Below are positions 1 to 8,083 of a stretch of 64,000 nucleotides of DNA, one piece after another. The DNA is from a virus: positions 1 through 64,000 of IMG/VR virus record IMGVR_UViG_3300042319_003013. One strand, 5' to 3'. Below the pieces are notes generated by a model, which saw nothing but the letters and a program-made list of their open reading frames with translations, was not told where the DNA came from and did not search any database. Both the position numbers and the translations under genes were made by a program. Every line of letters begins with the position of its first letter. Position 1 is the first letter of the stretch.

Positions 1-2
1 CA

Positions 3-134
3 GCTCGTCCAGAAGAACTGGCGAAAGGAACCTTTGCGACTTCAGCACCGGCTCCCGCGCCAGTGGCGAGTTCCTGGACGTCCGCGCCCACCAAGAAGAA
101 GTCACTATTGAAGAGACTCTTCGGCGGTAAGTAA
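3..134 (+). CDS. 3' end of an unidentified gene (truncated by window edge)
   Basis: An open frame enters from the left edge and stops at TAA 132-134. The visible tail is rich in Ala, Pro and Ser and ends in a very basic stretch (KKKSLLKRLFGGK), a type of C-terminus common in phage virion or membrane-associated proteins. Of the three plus frames it is the one whose composition looks coding. A strong hairpin follows at 148-189, so it ends a transcription unit. No function can be assigned from the fragment. Confidence 0.5.
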   Translation, partial: ARPEELAKGTFATSAPAPAPVASSWTSAPTKKKSLLKRLFGGK

Positions 135-147
135 GCTACAAACCGTT

Positions 148-189
148 AAGCTCCGTCCGAGTTCGCCCTCTCCCCGTCGGACGGGGCTT
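148..189 (+). terminator. Strong hairpin, probable intrinsic terminator
   Basis: A 13-bp stem (arms 148-160 and 177-189, one G-U pair) with a 16-nt loop lies between the truncated gene and the next start. There is only a weak T run after it. Confidence 0.7.
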
Positions 190-214
190 AACACCAACCT
201 CTACCTAGGAACAC

Positions 215-1129
215 ATGTCAGACCTTGTCTTTGATCCAGAATCTACTCCCGAACGTCCAGAACTTCAGGTTGACTCTCCGATCAACATCCGCCCAGATCT
301 AACGGCTCTCGGCATTGAAGAGGTTGAGAAGGGCATCTGCCAGGACACCTACGAGAACCGGGCGATCCTACGTGGGAACAAGATGGGCTGGGACCCGGTC
401 TACGCCTCGAACGGCGTTCCGACCGGTCTCATCCAGGCTCGTTCAAACGAGATGGCCAAGGCTCGACGGGTCATGTCTCTCACGGAGAAGAAGCCCATCC
501 TCGTCGACCCGGACCACATCAACTCCGACTACCTGACGGGTCTTGACCTGATGGCCGAGTCGGCGGCCGACTACCTCGTTCCACCCTGGGTCATCGGCGC
601 CACGCGCAACTGGATCAAGGAGCAGAACGAGGGCGGCCTTCCCGCCGGCAGCAGAAAGAAACCAGCCGCGATGCCTCATCGCTGTAGGCACGTCAAGGAA
701 GACGGGATCCGCTGTATGCTCTGGTCCTCCGGTCGCGCGGCGGACGACGGACTCTGCCGGATCCACCTCGGGTCCGTCTCACGTAAGCCCGGAGAAGATG
801 TCGAACGTGCACGTGCAAAGCTGACGCAGGCGGCGCCGTACGCCGTCGATGTTCTCGAAGATCTGATGGAGAACGCGCAGTCCGAGCCGGTCAAGCTCAA
901 GGCCTCAACCGAGATCCTCGACCGCGCGGGAGTCCGCGGCGGTGTAGAGTTCGATGCACGTATCGAGGTGTCGGACGGACGTCCGCCGGCTCAGATCGTG
1001 GCCGAGCGCCTCCAGCGCCTGGCGACGGGTGCGATTGAGGTTGCGGCGCGACTCGCCGAGGCCGGTGTTCAGGTAGATAACAACGACGCTCAGAGTGACA
1101 TTCAAGACGCTGAGATCGTTGAGGAATAG
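215..1129 (+). CDS. Probable terminase small subunit
   Basis: The 304-residue product has a Cys/His cluster at about residues 153-184 (C-x8-C, then C-x2-H) and a helical C-terminal half whose 'LKASTEILDRAGVRGG' segment resembles the repeat found in small terminase subunits of actinobacteriophages, which recognise phage DNA for packaging. The ATG follows a CTAGGA ribosome binding site. The large subunit lies 28 kb away at 28935, an unusual separation. The assignment rests on motif resemblance; a zinc-binding DNA-binding protein of another kind is the alternative. Confidence 0.5.
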   Translation: MSDLVFDPESTPERPELQVDSPINIRPDLTALGIEEVEKGICQDTYENRAILRGNKMGWDPVYASNGVPTGLIQARSNEMAKARRVMSLTEKKPILVDPDHINSDYLTGLDLMAESAADYLVPPWVIGATRNWIKEQNEGGLPAGSRKKPAAMPHRCRHVKEDGIRCMLWSSGRAADDGLCRIHLGSVSRKPGEDVERARAKLTQAAPYAVDVLEDLMENAQSEPVKLKASTEILDRAGVRGGVEFDARIEVSDGRPPAQIVAERLQRLATGAIEVAARLAEAGVQVDNNDAQSDIQDAEIVEE

Positions 1130-1130
1130 G

Positions 1131-1289
1131 TTGTCCAAAGAAAACTTGACAGAAGATGTTCGAACGCTGCTGGATCTTTTACTTTCAGATGTCGAGGCCG
1201 CGAAGACGAGAGAAGAGCACATCCGGATCACGGCGCGTGCAAACCTCGCCGAGACGATCCTCAGTAAGTTACTCACGGGTAACTTATAA
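1131..1289 (+). CDS. Small helical hypothetical protein
   Basis: A 52-residue acidic/basic helical protein. I chose TTG 1131 because GAGGAATAGG lies directly upstream and it starts just after the previous stop; a GTG at 1095 in the same frame would overlap the terminase gene and has no ribosome binding site. It ends just before a promoter block. Function unknown. Confidence 0.5.
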   Translation: MSKENLTEDVRTLLDLLLSDVEAAKTREEHIRITARANLAETILSKLLTGNL

Positions 1290-1290
1290 A

Positions 1291-1307
1291 ACTAAAGAAA
1301 ATATAAT
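1291..1307 (+). promoter_or_regulatory. Phage promoter block (leaderless)
   Basis: CTAAAGAAAATATAAT-type block with -10 TATAAT at 1302-1307. The ATG at 1314 is the 7th base after the hexamer, so transcription and translation probably start together. Confidence 0.75.
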
Positions 1308-1313
1308 CCTCTC

Positions 1314-1730
1314 ATGATGCTGACGGGCGAGTGTGACAACTGCGGAGGAGACCTCCAGATCTTCAGCTTCAAGAACGAGCCGCTCGAGGACGTGACCGTC
1401 TCAGGTTACATCCAGGTCGAGTCCGGCTGGTGTCTTAACTTCACCGGCGGCTACGGCGAGTTCACGGACGAGGCGCTCGACGCCGCACCTACCTTCGCCT
1501 TTGTCGCGCTCTGCCACGACTGCGCGCTGGCCGTCGCCCGGGCGCTGCCCGGCGTCTTCAGGCCACAGAGCATGTTTCACTCGATGTCAGCGACGGAGCT
1601 GGACCGCACAGACGGCAGGTCCTGCTGTGAGTTCGCCTGGAACACGAACGGTGACGGCTGCCTATACGTCGGCGATAAAGACGGCGGCTGGACCGCAAAG
1701 ATCGACCCGGCCGGTAATATGATCTCATGA
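1314..1730 (+). CDS. Hypothetical protein with Cys pairs
   Basis: A 138-residue protein with an N-terminal C-x2-C (residues 8-11) and a second C-x2-C-type pair near residue 66 (LCHDC), which suggests a bound metal. The rest is rich in aromatic and acidic residues. It is predicted leaderless: no ribosome binding site is present and TATAAT is exactly 6 nt before the ATG. Its last codons overlap the start of the lysin gene (ATGA), so the two are probably co-translated. No family recognised. Confidence 0.65.
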   Translation: MMLTGECDNCGGDLQIFSFKNEPLEDVTVSGYIQVESGWCLNFTGGYGEFTDEALDAAPTFAFVALCHDCALAVARALPGVFRPQSMFHSMSATELDRTDGRSCCEFAWNTNGDGCLYVGDKDGGWTAKIDPAGNMIS

Positions 1731-2485
1731 CGGCTGAACATTTCATCGAGACGGCACGTCGGTATCTCGGCTACCGGACGTTACCTGGCGGACGGGACGA
1801 CTTCTCGGCAAAGACGGGTTACAACGGGACGGGTGTTCCGTGGTCCGGATCTTTTATCGACTGTGTGGCCCGCGAGGCTGGGCTCAACATCCCGGCCTGT
1901 GTGTACAGCCCAAACGCGATAACGGAGTTCGCGTCCGACCGACGGTTCAAGTTTAAGCCTAGGCCTGGGGATATCGTCTTCTTCTCATTTTCAATGACGG
2001 GCCCGTTTGGGATGCCCCACGTCGGGATCGTGACGGATGTCAGTAGCTGGAAGGCCGACGGTACATTTATCTCGATCGAGGCCGGAATCTCTTCAGGCCT
2101 GCCCAAGGCCTCAAAAGATAATGACGGTGTATTCGAGAGAACGCGCTGGAGATATCAGGTCATCGGGTTCGGAAGGCCGAATTTTAAAGCCAGGCCTGTA
2201 AGGGGCGCAAAAAATACAGACGGGCTGCCACTTGTGCTTGGGTCACAGGTACGTCCCGGAAAGAAGCACCCGACAATCGAGCACGTGCAACGCGCGCTGA
2301 TCGTTCACTACGACCTGAAGAATCACGAGTTCTGCCGGTTCGACGAGCGAACACAGCAGGCGTATGCTCGATTTCAACGACGTATCGGTCTCGTTGGATC
2401 CGACGCCGATGGAGTTCCGAACGAGTCAACACTTGCTCGACTCGGACGGGAGACTGGTTCGTTTTCACTGAAGATGCAAAACTAA
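1727..2485 (+). CDS. Probable endolysin: CHAP-like domain plus peptidoglycan-binding domain
   Basis: The 252-residue product begins with a CHAP/NlpC-like amidase domain (about 5-155): GYNGTGVPWSGSFIDCVAREAGL matches the catalytic-helix region and MPHVGIV (His98) the His strand. At about 178-245 there is a peptidoglycan_binding_1 domain (VQRALIVHY...TQQAYARFQRRIG...LARLG). Together these fit a cell-wall hydrolase. Oddity: the usual nucleophile Cys after PW is Ser40 here; Cys46 lies one helical turn further. It overlaps the previous gene by 4 nt. Alternative: a virion-associated wall-binding protein. Confidence 0.65.
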   Translation: MTAEHFIETARRYLGYRTLPGGRDDFSAKTGYNGTGVPWSGSFIDCVAREAGLNIPACVYSPNAITEFASDRRFKFKPRPGDIVFFSFSMTGPFGMPHVGIVTDVSSWKADGTFISIEAGISSGLPKASKDNDGVFERTRWRYQVIGFGRPNFKARPVRGAKNTDGLPLVLGSQVRPGKKHPTIEHVQRALIVHYDLKNHEFCRFDERTQQAYARFQRRIGLVGSDADGVPNESTLARLGRETGSFSLKMQN

Positions 2486-2497
2486 AGAATATAAGAT
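2481..2497 (+). promoter_or_regulatory. Phage promoter block (upstream of tandem pair)
   Basis: ACTAAAGAATATAAGAT, -10 TAAGAT 2492-2497, directly after the lysin stop codon. It stands 43 nt ahead of a second promoter, so the winged-helix gene has tandem promoters. Confidence 0.6.
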
Positions 2498-2523
2498 ACT
2501 TCACGTTGATCACGCGTTTTGGG

Positions 2524-2540
2524 AAAACCCAAGATATAAT
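2524..2540 (+). promoter_or_regulatory. Phage promoter, -10 TATAAT
   Basis: TATAAT 2535-2540, predicted start A2547, leader with AAAAGGAC ahead of ATG 2574. The usual GAAAG box is replaced by CCCAAGA. Confidence 0.65.
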
Positions 2541-2573
2541 GATCATATCAACATCAAGACAAAAGGACTGATT

Positions 2574-3122
2574 ATGTCAAAGACCATACCGAAATACCTA
2601 CAGAAGTCACTCGAGACGAGAATGGCCAAGGGTCAACAGACCCGTGACTCCATCGTGTCAATCGTCAAGGACAGTGATCAACCACTGACCATTAACGAGA
2701 TCACGGTCCTCATGACAAAGTCACTCGGACGAAAGTTCGCCCGCGAATACGTCGCGGCCGTTCTCGCCGAGCTGGCGCAAGAGGGCAAGATCAGCGCACG
2801 TATCGAGACCGACGCCGAGCGTCAGTTCCGTGTCCGCAGCAACGGTCGTCCACAGGGGCGTAACTCGGTGCTGTACGCATCGAGAATCAACATTCCACGA
2901 ACCCGTGCGAAGATCGTCGACGTGCCGGACTCGGTCAAGAGCCACCCTTACCACAAGTCAAAGAAGAAGAAGTCAGGCAAGGTCAAGGCCAGCGTTGTTC
3001 AGACGGCTGCCGTAAGCCCATCGCTGTACTCGCAGATCGAGCAAACCATCAAGCCGCTGTTCGATCGAATCGAAGCGCTAGAGACAAAGCTCGCGAAGAT
3101 TCACGAGATCAGCAAGCCGTAA
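2574..3122 (+). CDS. Winged-helix DNA-binding protein with C-terminal coiled coil
   Basis: The 182-residue protein has a winged-helix-like segment (about 20-75: TRDSIVSIVKDSDQPLTINE..., then helices and a KISARIETD wing), a Lys-rich linker near 130-143 and a C-terminal coiled coil (about 150-180). This is typical of a dimeric or oligomeric DNA-binding regulator. The start follows AAAAGGAC. A 30-nt hairpin follows its stop. Specific target unknown. Confidence 0.6.
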   Translation: MSKTIPKYLQKSLETRMAKGQQTRDSIVSIVKDSDQPLTINEITVLMTKSLGRKFAREYVAAVLAELAQEGKISARIETDAERQFRVRSNGRPQGRNSVLYASRINIPRTRAKIVDVPDSVKSHPYHKSKKKKSGKVKASVVQTAAVSPSLYSQIEQTIKPLFDRIEALETKLAKIHEISKP

Positions 3123-3132
3123 ACCCCTGATA

Positions 3133-3162
3133 GACGGGCACACTTGCGATAGTGTGCTCGTC
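3133..3162 (+). terminator. Hairpin between winged-helix gene and next ATG
   Basis: 11-bp inverted repeat (3133-3143 with 3152-3162, one G-U) and 8-nt loop. It ends one base before ATG 3164, so it could terminate upstream transcription or mask the next start. Confidence 0.55.
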
Positions 3163-3163
3163 T

Positions 3164-3418
3164 ATGAAACACGATCTATCTGTGTACGTCGTCGAGACAA
3201 TCGAAGACGCGATTGAGCTCGGGTACGAAGACATCTACGATTTCACGATCGACGGTGACGAATGCTCGAACTGTGGAATGGTCATCGGAGTTCTCTCCGA
3301 ACTTGATCAGATTCTTCCGTGCGTGATCATCACAGGAATCAATGACGTTGGCTGGCCGGTCTGTATCGACTGTGCCTCGCCACTTTTATATCCAGCAGAG
3401 TGGGCGGCTGAGATCTAA
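3164..3418 (+). CDS. Small zinc-ribbon-like protein
   Basis: An 84-residue acidic protein with two Cys pairs, ECSNCG (about 33-38) and VCIDCAS (about 70-75), spaced like a zinc ribbon. I used ATG 3164 rather than the GTG at 3152, because that one lies inside the hairpin arm. No ribosome binding site is evident. Function unknown. Confidence 0.6.
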   Translation: MKHDLSVYVVETIEDAIELGYEDIYDFTIDGDECSNCGMVIGVLSELDQILPCVIITGINDVGWPVCIDCASPLLYPAEWAAEI

Positions 3419-3419
3419 A

Positions 3420-3436
3420 ACTAAAGAATATAAGAT
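3420..3436 (+). promoter_or_regulatory. Phage promoter, -10 TAAGAT
   Basis: TAAGAT 3431-3436, predicted start A3443; drives 3469. Confidence 0.7.
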
Positions 3437-3468
3437 GAGCTCACACAACCTACCGAAAGGACAACGTA

Positions 3469-3927
3469 ATGACAACCCAACTTCCTACGTCCGGCTTCGC
3501 CGTGTATCTGGAGTTCTATAAGCCAGGTCAGAGTTCAACAACTCAGATCTTGTTTATGCCTGAAGGCCTAGCATCATCTCACCAGATCTTGCCGCTCTCA
3601 ATGTATCGACGTCGCATCAACAACATCACGCCACGTAAGACCTGGCGCCTTGTTGCCAACGCGGTGACAGTCGCGAATGCTCGTGCAGCGGTAACAACGA
3701 CAGCCGCGGCGATCGAGAAGATCCTGCAGTTCTCTGATCCACTGTTCGTGAGTCTCGAGTCCAATGGCTGGAAGCTTCGCAAGGCTCCAATCGTTGTCGA
3801 GGTTACACCTGAAGACCTCGAGTGTGTACGTCTTTCAAAGACACCATACAAGGTCTTTGGTCGAATCTGGAAAGTTCGCAAGCAACTTGGGTTCCCGAAA
3901 GAATTCATCGTTCCAGAGGCAATCTAA
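3469..3927 (+). CDS. Hypothetical protein
   Basis: A 152-residue basic protein, with its start set by GAAAGGAC 8 nt upstream. It has a beta-rich N-terminus, an Ala/Thr-rich middle helix (about 70-85) and a basic C-terminus. It sits directly before the MoxR/VWA pair under its own promoter. No family recognised. Confidence 0.6.
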   Translation: MTTQLPTSGFAVYLEFYKPGQSSTTQILFMPEGLASSHQILPLSMYRRRINNITPRKTWRLVANAVTVANARAAVTTTAAAIEKILQFSDPLFVSLESNGWKLRKAPIVVEVTPEDLECVRLSKTPYKVFGRIWKVRKQLGFPKEFIVPEAI

Positions 3928-3939
3928 AGATTGTAATAT
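3923..3939 (+). promoter_or_regulatory. Phage promoter, -10 TAATAT
   Basis: TCTAAAGATTGTAATAT, hexamer 3934-3939, predicted start A3946; overlaps the previous stop codon and drives the MoxR-type ATPase. Confidence 0.65.
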
Positions 3940-3972
3940 CTACACAACAACCTACGTAAAGGACACAACACA

Positions 3973-4965
3973 ATGACAGCAGCAACAACCTACGAAAAGC
4001 TGAGCCCCGGTCTGGCGAGTATTCTCGCCGGCGTCGCGGCCCAGACATTTGATGCAGAGGCCAAAGGGACTCTGGATCGACTAATCACTCCAGGTGGCCG
4101 AGCAACAGCTCGTTCATCTGCTCCAAAGAAGAAGCCAGCTATGACATCAACAGATGCGATGATCGCGGACGAGAAGTTCATGCGTCCAAATGGCGAGGCC
4201 TACTACACACGCAAGTGGGGTGAGCATGACGACGTCATGGTCCTTCGCAAGGCGCGCGCAATGAACAGCTACATCCTGCTCTATGGCGCTCCAGGTTGCG
4301 GCAAGACTGCACTCGTTGAGGCAGCCTTCTGCGATCAGCCCGGTGGAATGCACACTGTCCTCGGCTCAGGCGACACTGAAGTTGCTGACCTTGTTGGCGG
4401 TTATGTGCAGACACCAAGCGGTGGCTTCCTTTGGGAAGATGGTCCACTGCTCAAGGCGGCGGAATCAGGTGGCGCATTACTCATCGACGAGATTGGTCTT
4501 ATCGACCCTAAGGTCTTGTCGATTGTGTATGGCTTGATGGATGGTCGACGTGAGTATTCCGTCACAGCCAATCCTGAGCGCGGCACAGTGAAGGCCAAGG
4601 ATGGCTTCTATGTCATCGCAGCAACGAACCCGAATGCACCAGGCGTACGTCTCTCCGAGGCCCTCCTGTCACGCTTCACAGTTCAGGCAGAGATGACAAC
4701 AGATTGGAATCTTGCGCGCAAGCTTGGCGCACCAACTCCGATCGTCACTGCGGCTCAGAACCTGAGCAAGAAGCAGCAGTCGAACGAAGTGTCTTGGGCT
4801 CCGCAGATGCGCGAGCTCCTCGCCTTCCGCGATCTGTCCAAGGAGTTCGGTACCAAGTTCGCAATTGCGAACCTGCTCGCCGCTTCTCCCGAGATCGATC
4901 GACCAGTGGTTGCGGACGTCTTCACCCGAGTCTTCGGCGAAGAGTGTCGACCAGCCAAGATCTAA
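3973..4965 (+). CDS. MoxR-type AAA+ ATPase
   Basis: The 330-residue protein has a Walker A GAPGCGKT at 105-112, a Walker B ALLIDEIG at 168-175, a sensor-1-like AATNPN, and an arginine-finger region ending in LLSRF, all in the order of MoxR/CobS AAA+ ATPases. These hexameric ATPases remodel a partner carrying a VWA domain. The next gene encodes such a partner, so the two are inferred to form one chaperone machine (RavA-ViaA, NorQ-NorD or CobS-CobT type). A terminator hairpin and a new promoter separate the two genes. The substrate cannot be told from sequence. Confidence 0.85.
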   Translation: MTAATTYEKLSPGLASILAGVAAQTFDAEAKGTLDRLITPGGRATARSSAPKKKPAMTSTDAMIADEKFMRPNGEAYYTRKWGEHDDVMVLRKARAMNSYILLYGAPGCGKTALVEAAFCDQPGGMHTVLGSGDTEVADLVGGYVQTPSGGFLWEDGPLLKAAESGGALLIDEIGLIDPKVLSIVYGLMDGRREYSVTANPERGTVKAKDGFYVIAATNPNAPGVRLSEALLSRFTVQAEMTTDWNLARKLGAPTPIVTAAQNLSKKQQSNEVSWAPQMRELLAFRDLSKEFGTKFAIANLLAASPEIDRPVVADVFTRVFGEECRPAKI

Positions 4966-4976
4966 CGATCTTCCCG

Positions 4977-5004
4977 GGGCAGCCCTAGTAGGTTGGGGCT
5001 GCCC
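4977..5004 (+). terminator. Terminator hairpin after MoxR gene
   Basis: Perfect 9-bp stem GGGCAGCCC / GGGCTGCCC with a 10-nt loop, 12 nt after the stop codon. Confidence 0.75.
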
Positions 5005-5011
5005 TGTGGAA

Positions 5012-5028
5012 ACTAAAGAATGTAAAAT
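5012..5028 (+). promoter_or_regulatory. Phage promoter, -10 TAAAAT
   Basis: AACTAAAGAATGTAAAAT, hexamer 5023-5028, predicted start A5035; drives the VWA gene. Confidence 0.75.
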
Positions 5029-5060
5029 GAACCTATACCCATACGAAAGGACAAGAACAC

Positions 5061-6836
5061 ATGGGACATATTGATTACAAACGAACTTCAAAGGCAGAGG
5101 CAACTGACCCCAAGTGGTTGATTGTTGGCTCGCAGATTGGCCAGATCACAAACATCTGGTCAGGACGCGCAGACATTATCGCCTACGTTGGCCCTGGTGC
5201 TGGTGGTCCAGCCCCGGCATGCTTCACCCCGGCAACAGCCGAGGTTGAGGTGAACGTCGACGTTGCATTTGGCGCCGGCTTCAACCCTGCGGACATTGGC
5301 GACCTACGCGAACGTTCCACACAGTTCGAGTGGCCTAAGGCAACTGGCGCGATCTTTCACGAAGCGCTGCACGCTCGCTACTCACAGTGGGACATTCTCA
5401 AGGCACAGAAAGATCTCAGTGCTGCTGAGTTCCGTGCGATGATTCTTCTCGAAGAGGGTCGCATCGAACGTCAGGGTCTCGAGATCTATCCTGAGAACGC
5501 CGGCTTCCTACGCGCCTGCATCTTGCAGATCGTGATGGCAGACATCGACGACGAGCCACTACCAGAGAATGGCGTGCGCGCGGCAGCAGCACTCGCAGCG
5601 CTCACACTTGCTCGAGTAGACGCCGGCTCAGTCGAAGAAGAAGACGTCACAGGTCTTCGCGCGGCAGTGCTCAAGCAACTCAGCGAAGAAACTCTCAACA
5701 AGCTTCGCAGCATCTGGCTCTCAGCTCAAGAATACGACAAGCACTACATGGGCGAAGGTCTCTACGATCTCGCGCGTGAGTGGGTGCGCGTTGTCAACGA
5801 AGCTGCAGGTAACGAAGAAGACGAAGAGGGCGAAGGTCAGCCAGGCGGAATGTCTGCGCAAGATATTCAAGACATCCTCGACGCTCTTGGCGAAGCAGCA
5901 GAGAACGCAGAGGTTGGCAGCTATGGTCAACTTGGCGATCAGCAGACCACTGAAGAGTGGAATGACATCGCAAAAGAACGCGGCAGTGCAGCGAAGCAAG
6001 AGCAGGAGCACGAGCGAGTTGCAAGTGACGTGTTCGGCCAAGGCACTGGTCCAATGGCGTCGACGAAGACGCGCAGCACATTGAGCGAAGTACGTCCTGC
6101 AACAAGTGCAGAACGCACCGCGGCAGTCAAGGTCGCGCAGATGCTCGAGAAGGCGAAGTACCGCGATCGTGACGAAACAGAAGTCAAGTCGATCTTGCCT
6201 CCTGGTCGTCTGCGAACGAGTGCGATGGTGCAGGGCGCGGCATACAAAGCCAAAGGCGTCATGAGCCAAGTGCAGCCTTGGAAGCGAACGATGCGCAAGC
6301 ATGTCGACGATCCAACACTCAAGATTGGCGTGATGGTCGACATCAGCGGTTCAATGTCAGAAGCGATGGAGCCGATGGCGGTGACAGCGTGGGTTATGAG
6401 CGAGGCGGTACGTCGCGTGCAAGGTAAGGCCGCAATGGTCTACTACGGCGAAGGCGTCTTCCCAACTCTCAAGCCCGGGCAGCACCTCGACAAGGTGAAC
6501 ATCTACACTGCACCTGACGGTACAGAGAACTTCGACAAGGCGTTCAAGGCGCTCAACGGTGCACTCGGTTTGATCCACGGCACTGGCGCGCGACTGCTCG
6601 TCGTTGTGAGTGACGGCTGTTACACAGGCGCAGAGACCAAGGCAGCGAAAGCCTGGGTCGAGGCGTGTACGCGTGCAGGCGTCGGCGTGCTCTGGCTTCC
6701 GATCGATGACGGTCGAACAGCGAAGCACATCACAGTTGGCACGTCAGCGGTGATGCTTCCAAACACGAGCAACCCAACAGTGGTTGCCACAGAGATTGGT
6801 GCGGCGGCAGCGAAGGCGCTGACCGCGGCATCATAA
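5061..6836 (+). CDS. VWA-domain protein with HExxH metallopeptidase-like motif (partner of MoxR ATPase)
   Basis: The 591-residue protein has three parts. The N-terminal part holds FHEALHARYS, an HExxH zinc-peptidase motif (His100/His104). The middle is acidic and low in complexity (about 250-330, EEDEEGEGQ and QEQEHER). The C-terminal VWA domain has a MIDAS motif DISGSMS (Asp427) and a later VVVSDG strand. This layout matches VWA partners of MoxR-family ATPases (CobT/ViaA-like). The start follows GAAAGGAC. Whether the HExxH is catalytic is unknown. Confidence 0.8.
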   Translation: MGHIDYKRTSKAEATDPKWLIVGSQIGQITNIWSGRADIIAYVGPGAGGPAPACFTPATAEVEVNVDVAFGAGFNPADIGDLRERSTQFEWPKATGAIFHEALHARYSQWDILKAQKDLSAAEFRAMILLEEGRIERQGLEIYPENAGFLRACILQIVMADIDDEPLPENGVRAAAALAALTLARVDAGSVEEEDVTGLRAAVLKQLSEETLNKLRSIWLSAQEYDKHYMGEGLYDLAREWVRVVNEAAGNEEDEEGEGQPGGMSAQDIQDILDALGEAAENAEVGSYGQLGDQQTTEEWNDIAKERGSAAKQEQEHERVASDVFGQGTGPMASTKTRSTLSEVRPATSAERTAAVKVAQMLEKAKYRDRDETEVKSILPPGRLRTSAMVQGAAYKAKGVMSQVQPWKRTMRKHVDDPTLKIGVMVDISGSMSEAMEPMAVTAWVMSEAVRRVQGKAAMVYYGEGVFPTLKPGQHLDKVNIYTAPDGTENFDKAFKALNGALGLIHGTGARLLVVVSDGCYTGAETKAAKAWVEACTRAGVGVLWLPIDDGRTAKHITVGTSAVMLPNTSNPTVVATEIGAAAAKALTAAS

Positions 6837-6843
6837 GATCGCA

Positions 6844-6886
6844 GGCCGGGGATTGTGTGTTACTTGTCCTTTCCGCGTCCCTGGCC
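6844..6886 (+). terminator. Hairpin after VWA gene
   Basis: 9-bp stem GGCCGGGGA / TCCCTGGCC (one G-U) with a long 25-nt loop. Confidence 0.5.
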
Positions 6887-6895
6887 GGCGAGCAT

Positions 6896-6912
6896 TCTGG
6901 AGAACGTATAAT
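6896..6912 (+). promoter_or_regulatory. Phage promoter, -10 TATAAT
   Basis: CTGGAGAACGTATAAT, hexamer 6907-6912, predicted start A6919; drives 6942. Confidence 0.8.
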
Positions 6913-6941
6913 GAACTCATCAACCAAACGAAAGGACAAGC

Positions 6942-7163
6942 ATGGCTGAAAAGAATAAGACGTTCAAGCCCACGATCGAGGGACCAAAGTTGACGATGCA
7001 GGAGCTGGCCGACAAGGTCAACTCACTCGGAGTCGACATCGTCGCGAAGCAGGCCGGACTCACAGAGCGTGTGGTTCGTAAGTTCACAGTCGACTCGATG
7101 GCCTCGAAACTCTCGGACATCGCAAAGATCAAGGCGGCCATCAAGGTCCTGTCCGAGAACTAA
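6942..7163 (+). CDS. Small HTH-like protein
   Basis: A 73-residue basic protein whose residues 18-50 (MQELADKVNSLGVDIVAKQAGLTERVVRKF) read as a helix-turn-helix. It is preceded by GAAAGGAC and its own promoter, and is likely a small DNA-binding regulator. The target is unknown. Confidence 0.6.
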   Translation: MAEKNKTFKPTIEGPKLTMQELADKVNSLGVDIVAKQAGLTERVVRKFTVDSMASKLSDIAKIKAAIKVLSEN

Positions 7164-7175
7164 AGAAAGTATTAT
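7159..7175 (+). promoter_or_regulatory. Phage promoter, -10 TATTAT
   Basis: ACTAAAGAAAGTATTAT, hexamer 7170-7175, predicted start A7182; the TAA stop of the previous gene lies inside the block. Confidence 0.7.
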
Positions 7176-7208
7176 CTACTCAACAACCTATACGAAAGGA
7201 CATACCTC

Positions 7209-7442
7209 ATGCGAATGCGTGAATACACAACTACATCCCACAGCTTCCACGTCAAGGATGGCGAGGTGCCTACACTTGACATGAACGTGTACGAGGACTA
7301 CGTGGCGCTCAACTGCCGGCTTCAAGGTGCGACAATCACCCTATTCTTCCACCCGGACGAAGACGAGACAGTCGGCGCAATGGTCAGTCGAATCCAGCGT
7401 TCGTTCCGCACGATTGAGATCGATGAGGTTCGCAATGCCTAA
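7209..7442 (+). CDS. Hypothetical protein
   Basis: A 77-residue acidic protein following GAAAGGAC; a second ATG lies two codons in. It overlaps the next gene by 8 nt, so the two are translationally coupled. No family recognised. Confidence 0.6.
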   Translation: MRMREYTTTSHSFHVKDGEVPTLDMNVYEDYVALNCRLQGATITLFFHPDEDETVGAMVSRIQRSFRTIEIDEVRNA

Positions 7443-8040
7443 CTGGTGCGCAAACAATCTCGAGATCACAGGTGACAAGGAGGTCCTGGCGAAGTTCGTC
7501 GCGGCCGTCGCCAGTACTGATCCAAAGTCAGAAGACGAGTACGACATTCTCAAGAATCTCGTACCGTGTCCGGCAGAACTGCTCGACACAGAGAAGAAGT
7601 TCCCAGGCTCCAACACCGAGCGTGAGAAACTCAATCTCAAGATGTACGGGTACAAGGACTGGTATGACTGGTCAGTCGCGAACTGGGACACGAAGTGGCC
7701 GGAGACTGAGACGTCGATGACTCGCCAAGACGATGACTGTGTCGGCTTTCGCTTCCTCACCGCGTGGTCTCCACCGATCGCGGCGTTCAAGACAATCTCC
7801 GGAATGTACCCGGGGTTGACGTTCATCTTGTCATATCAGGGCGAAGGCTTCGACTACGTTGGTGCGACATCGTTCTTCGATGGTGAGATCGCGGCGCAGA
7901 TCGAGCAGAACTGTGTCGACATCAAGGGATGGGAAGACATCAACTTCGACGATGAAGAAGGCGAGCTCGATGGATTCGAGGTTGCACATGAACTCGTTGA
8001 CGAAGCTGAAGAAGCATTCCGACTCCAGGTGCGAATCTAG
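7435..8040 (+). CDS. YubB/DUF1281-type ferredoxin-like protein
   Basis: The 201-residue protein starts MPNWCANNLEITG and contains FLTAWSPPIAAF plus a later SYQGEGFDYVG strand, the pattern of the YubB/Api92-like ferredoxin-fold family carried by plasmids and phages. The biochemical role of that family is not established. A longer reading starting near 7327 would run through the previous gene, and MPNWC is the family's usual N-terminus, so ATG 7435 was chosen. The C-terminus is strongly acidic. Confidence 0.75.
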   Translation: MPNWCANNLEITGDKEVLAKFVAAVASTDPKSEDEYDILKNLVPCPAELLDTEKKFPGSNTEREKLNLKMYGYKDWYDWSVANWDTKWPETETSMTRQDDDCVGFRFLTAWSPPIAAFKTISGMYPGLTFILSYQGEGFDYVGATSFFDGEIAAQIEQNCVDIKGWEDINFDDEEGELDGFEVAHELVDEAEEAFRLQVRI

Positions 8041-8052
8041 AGAAAGTAAGAT
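8036..8052 (+). promoter_or_regulatory. Phage promoter, -10 TAAGAT
   Basis: CTAGAGAAAGTAAGAT, hexamer 8047-8052, predicted start A8059; the TAG stop of the previous gene is part of the block. Confidence 0.8.
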
Positions 8053-8083
8053 GTAGCCATACACATAACGAAAGGACAAGGCA

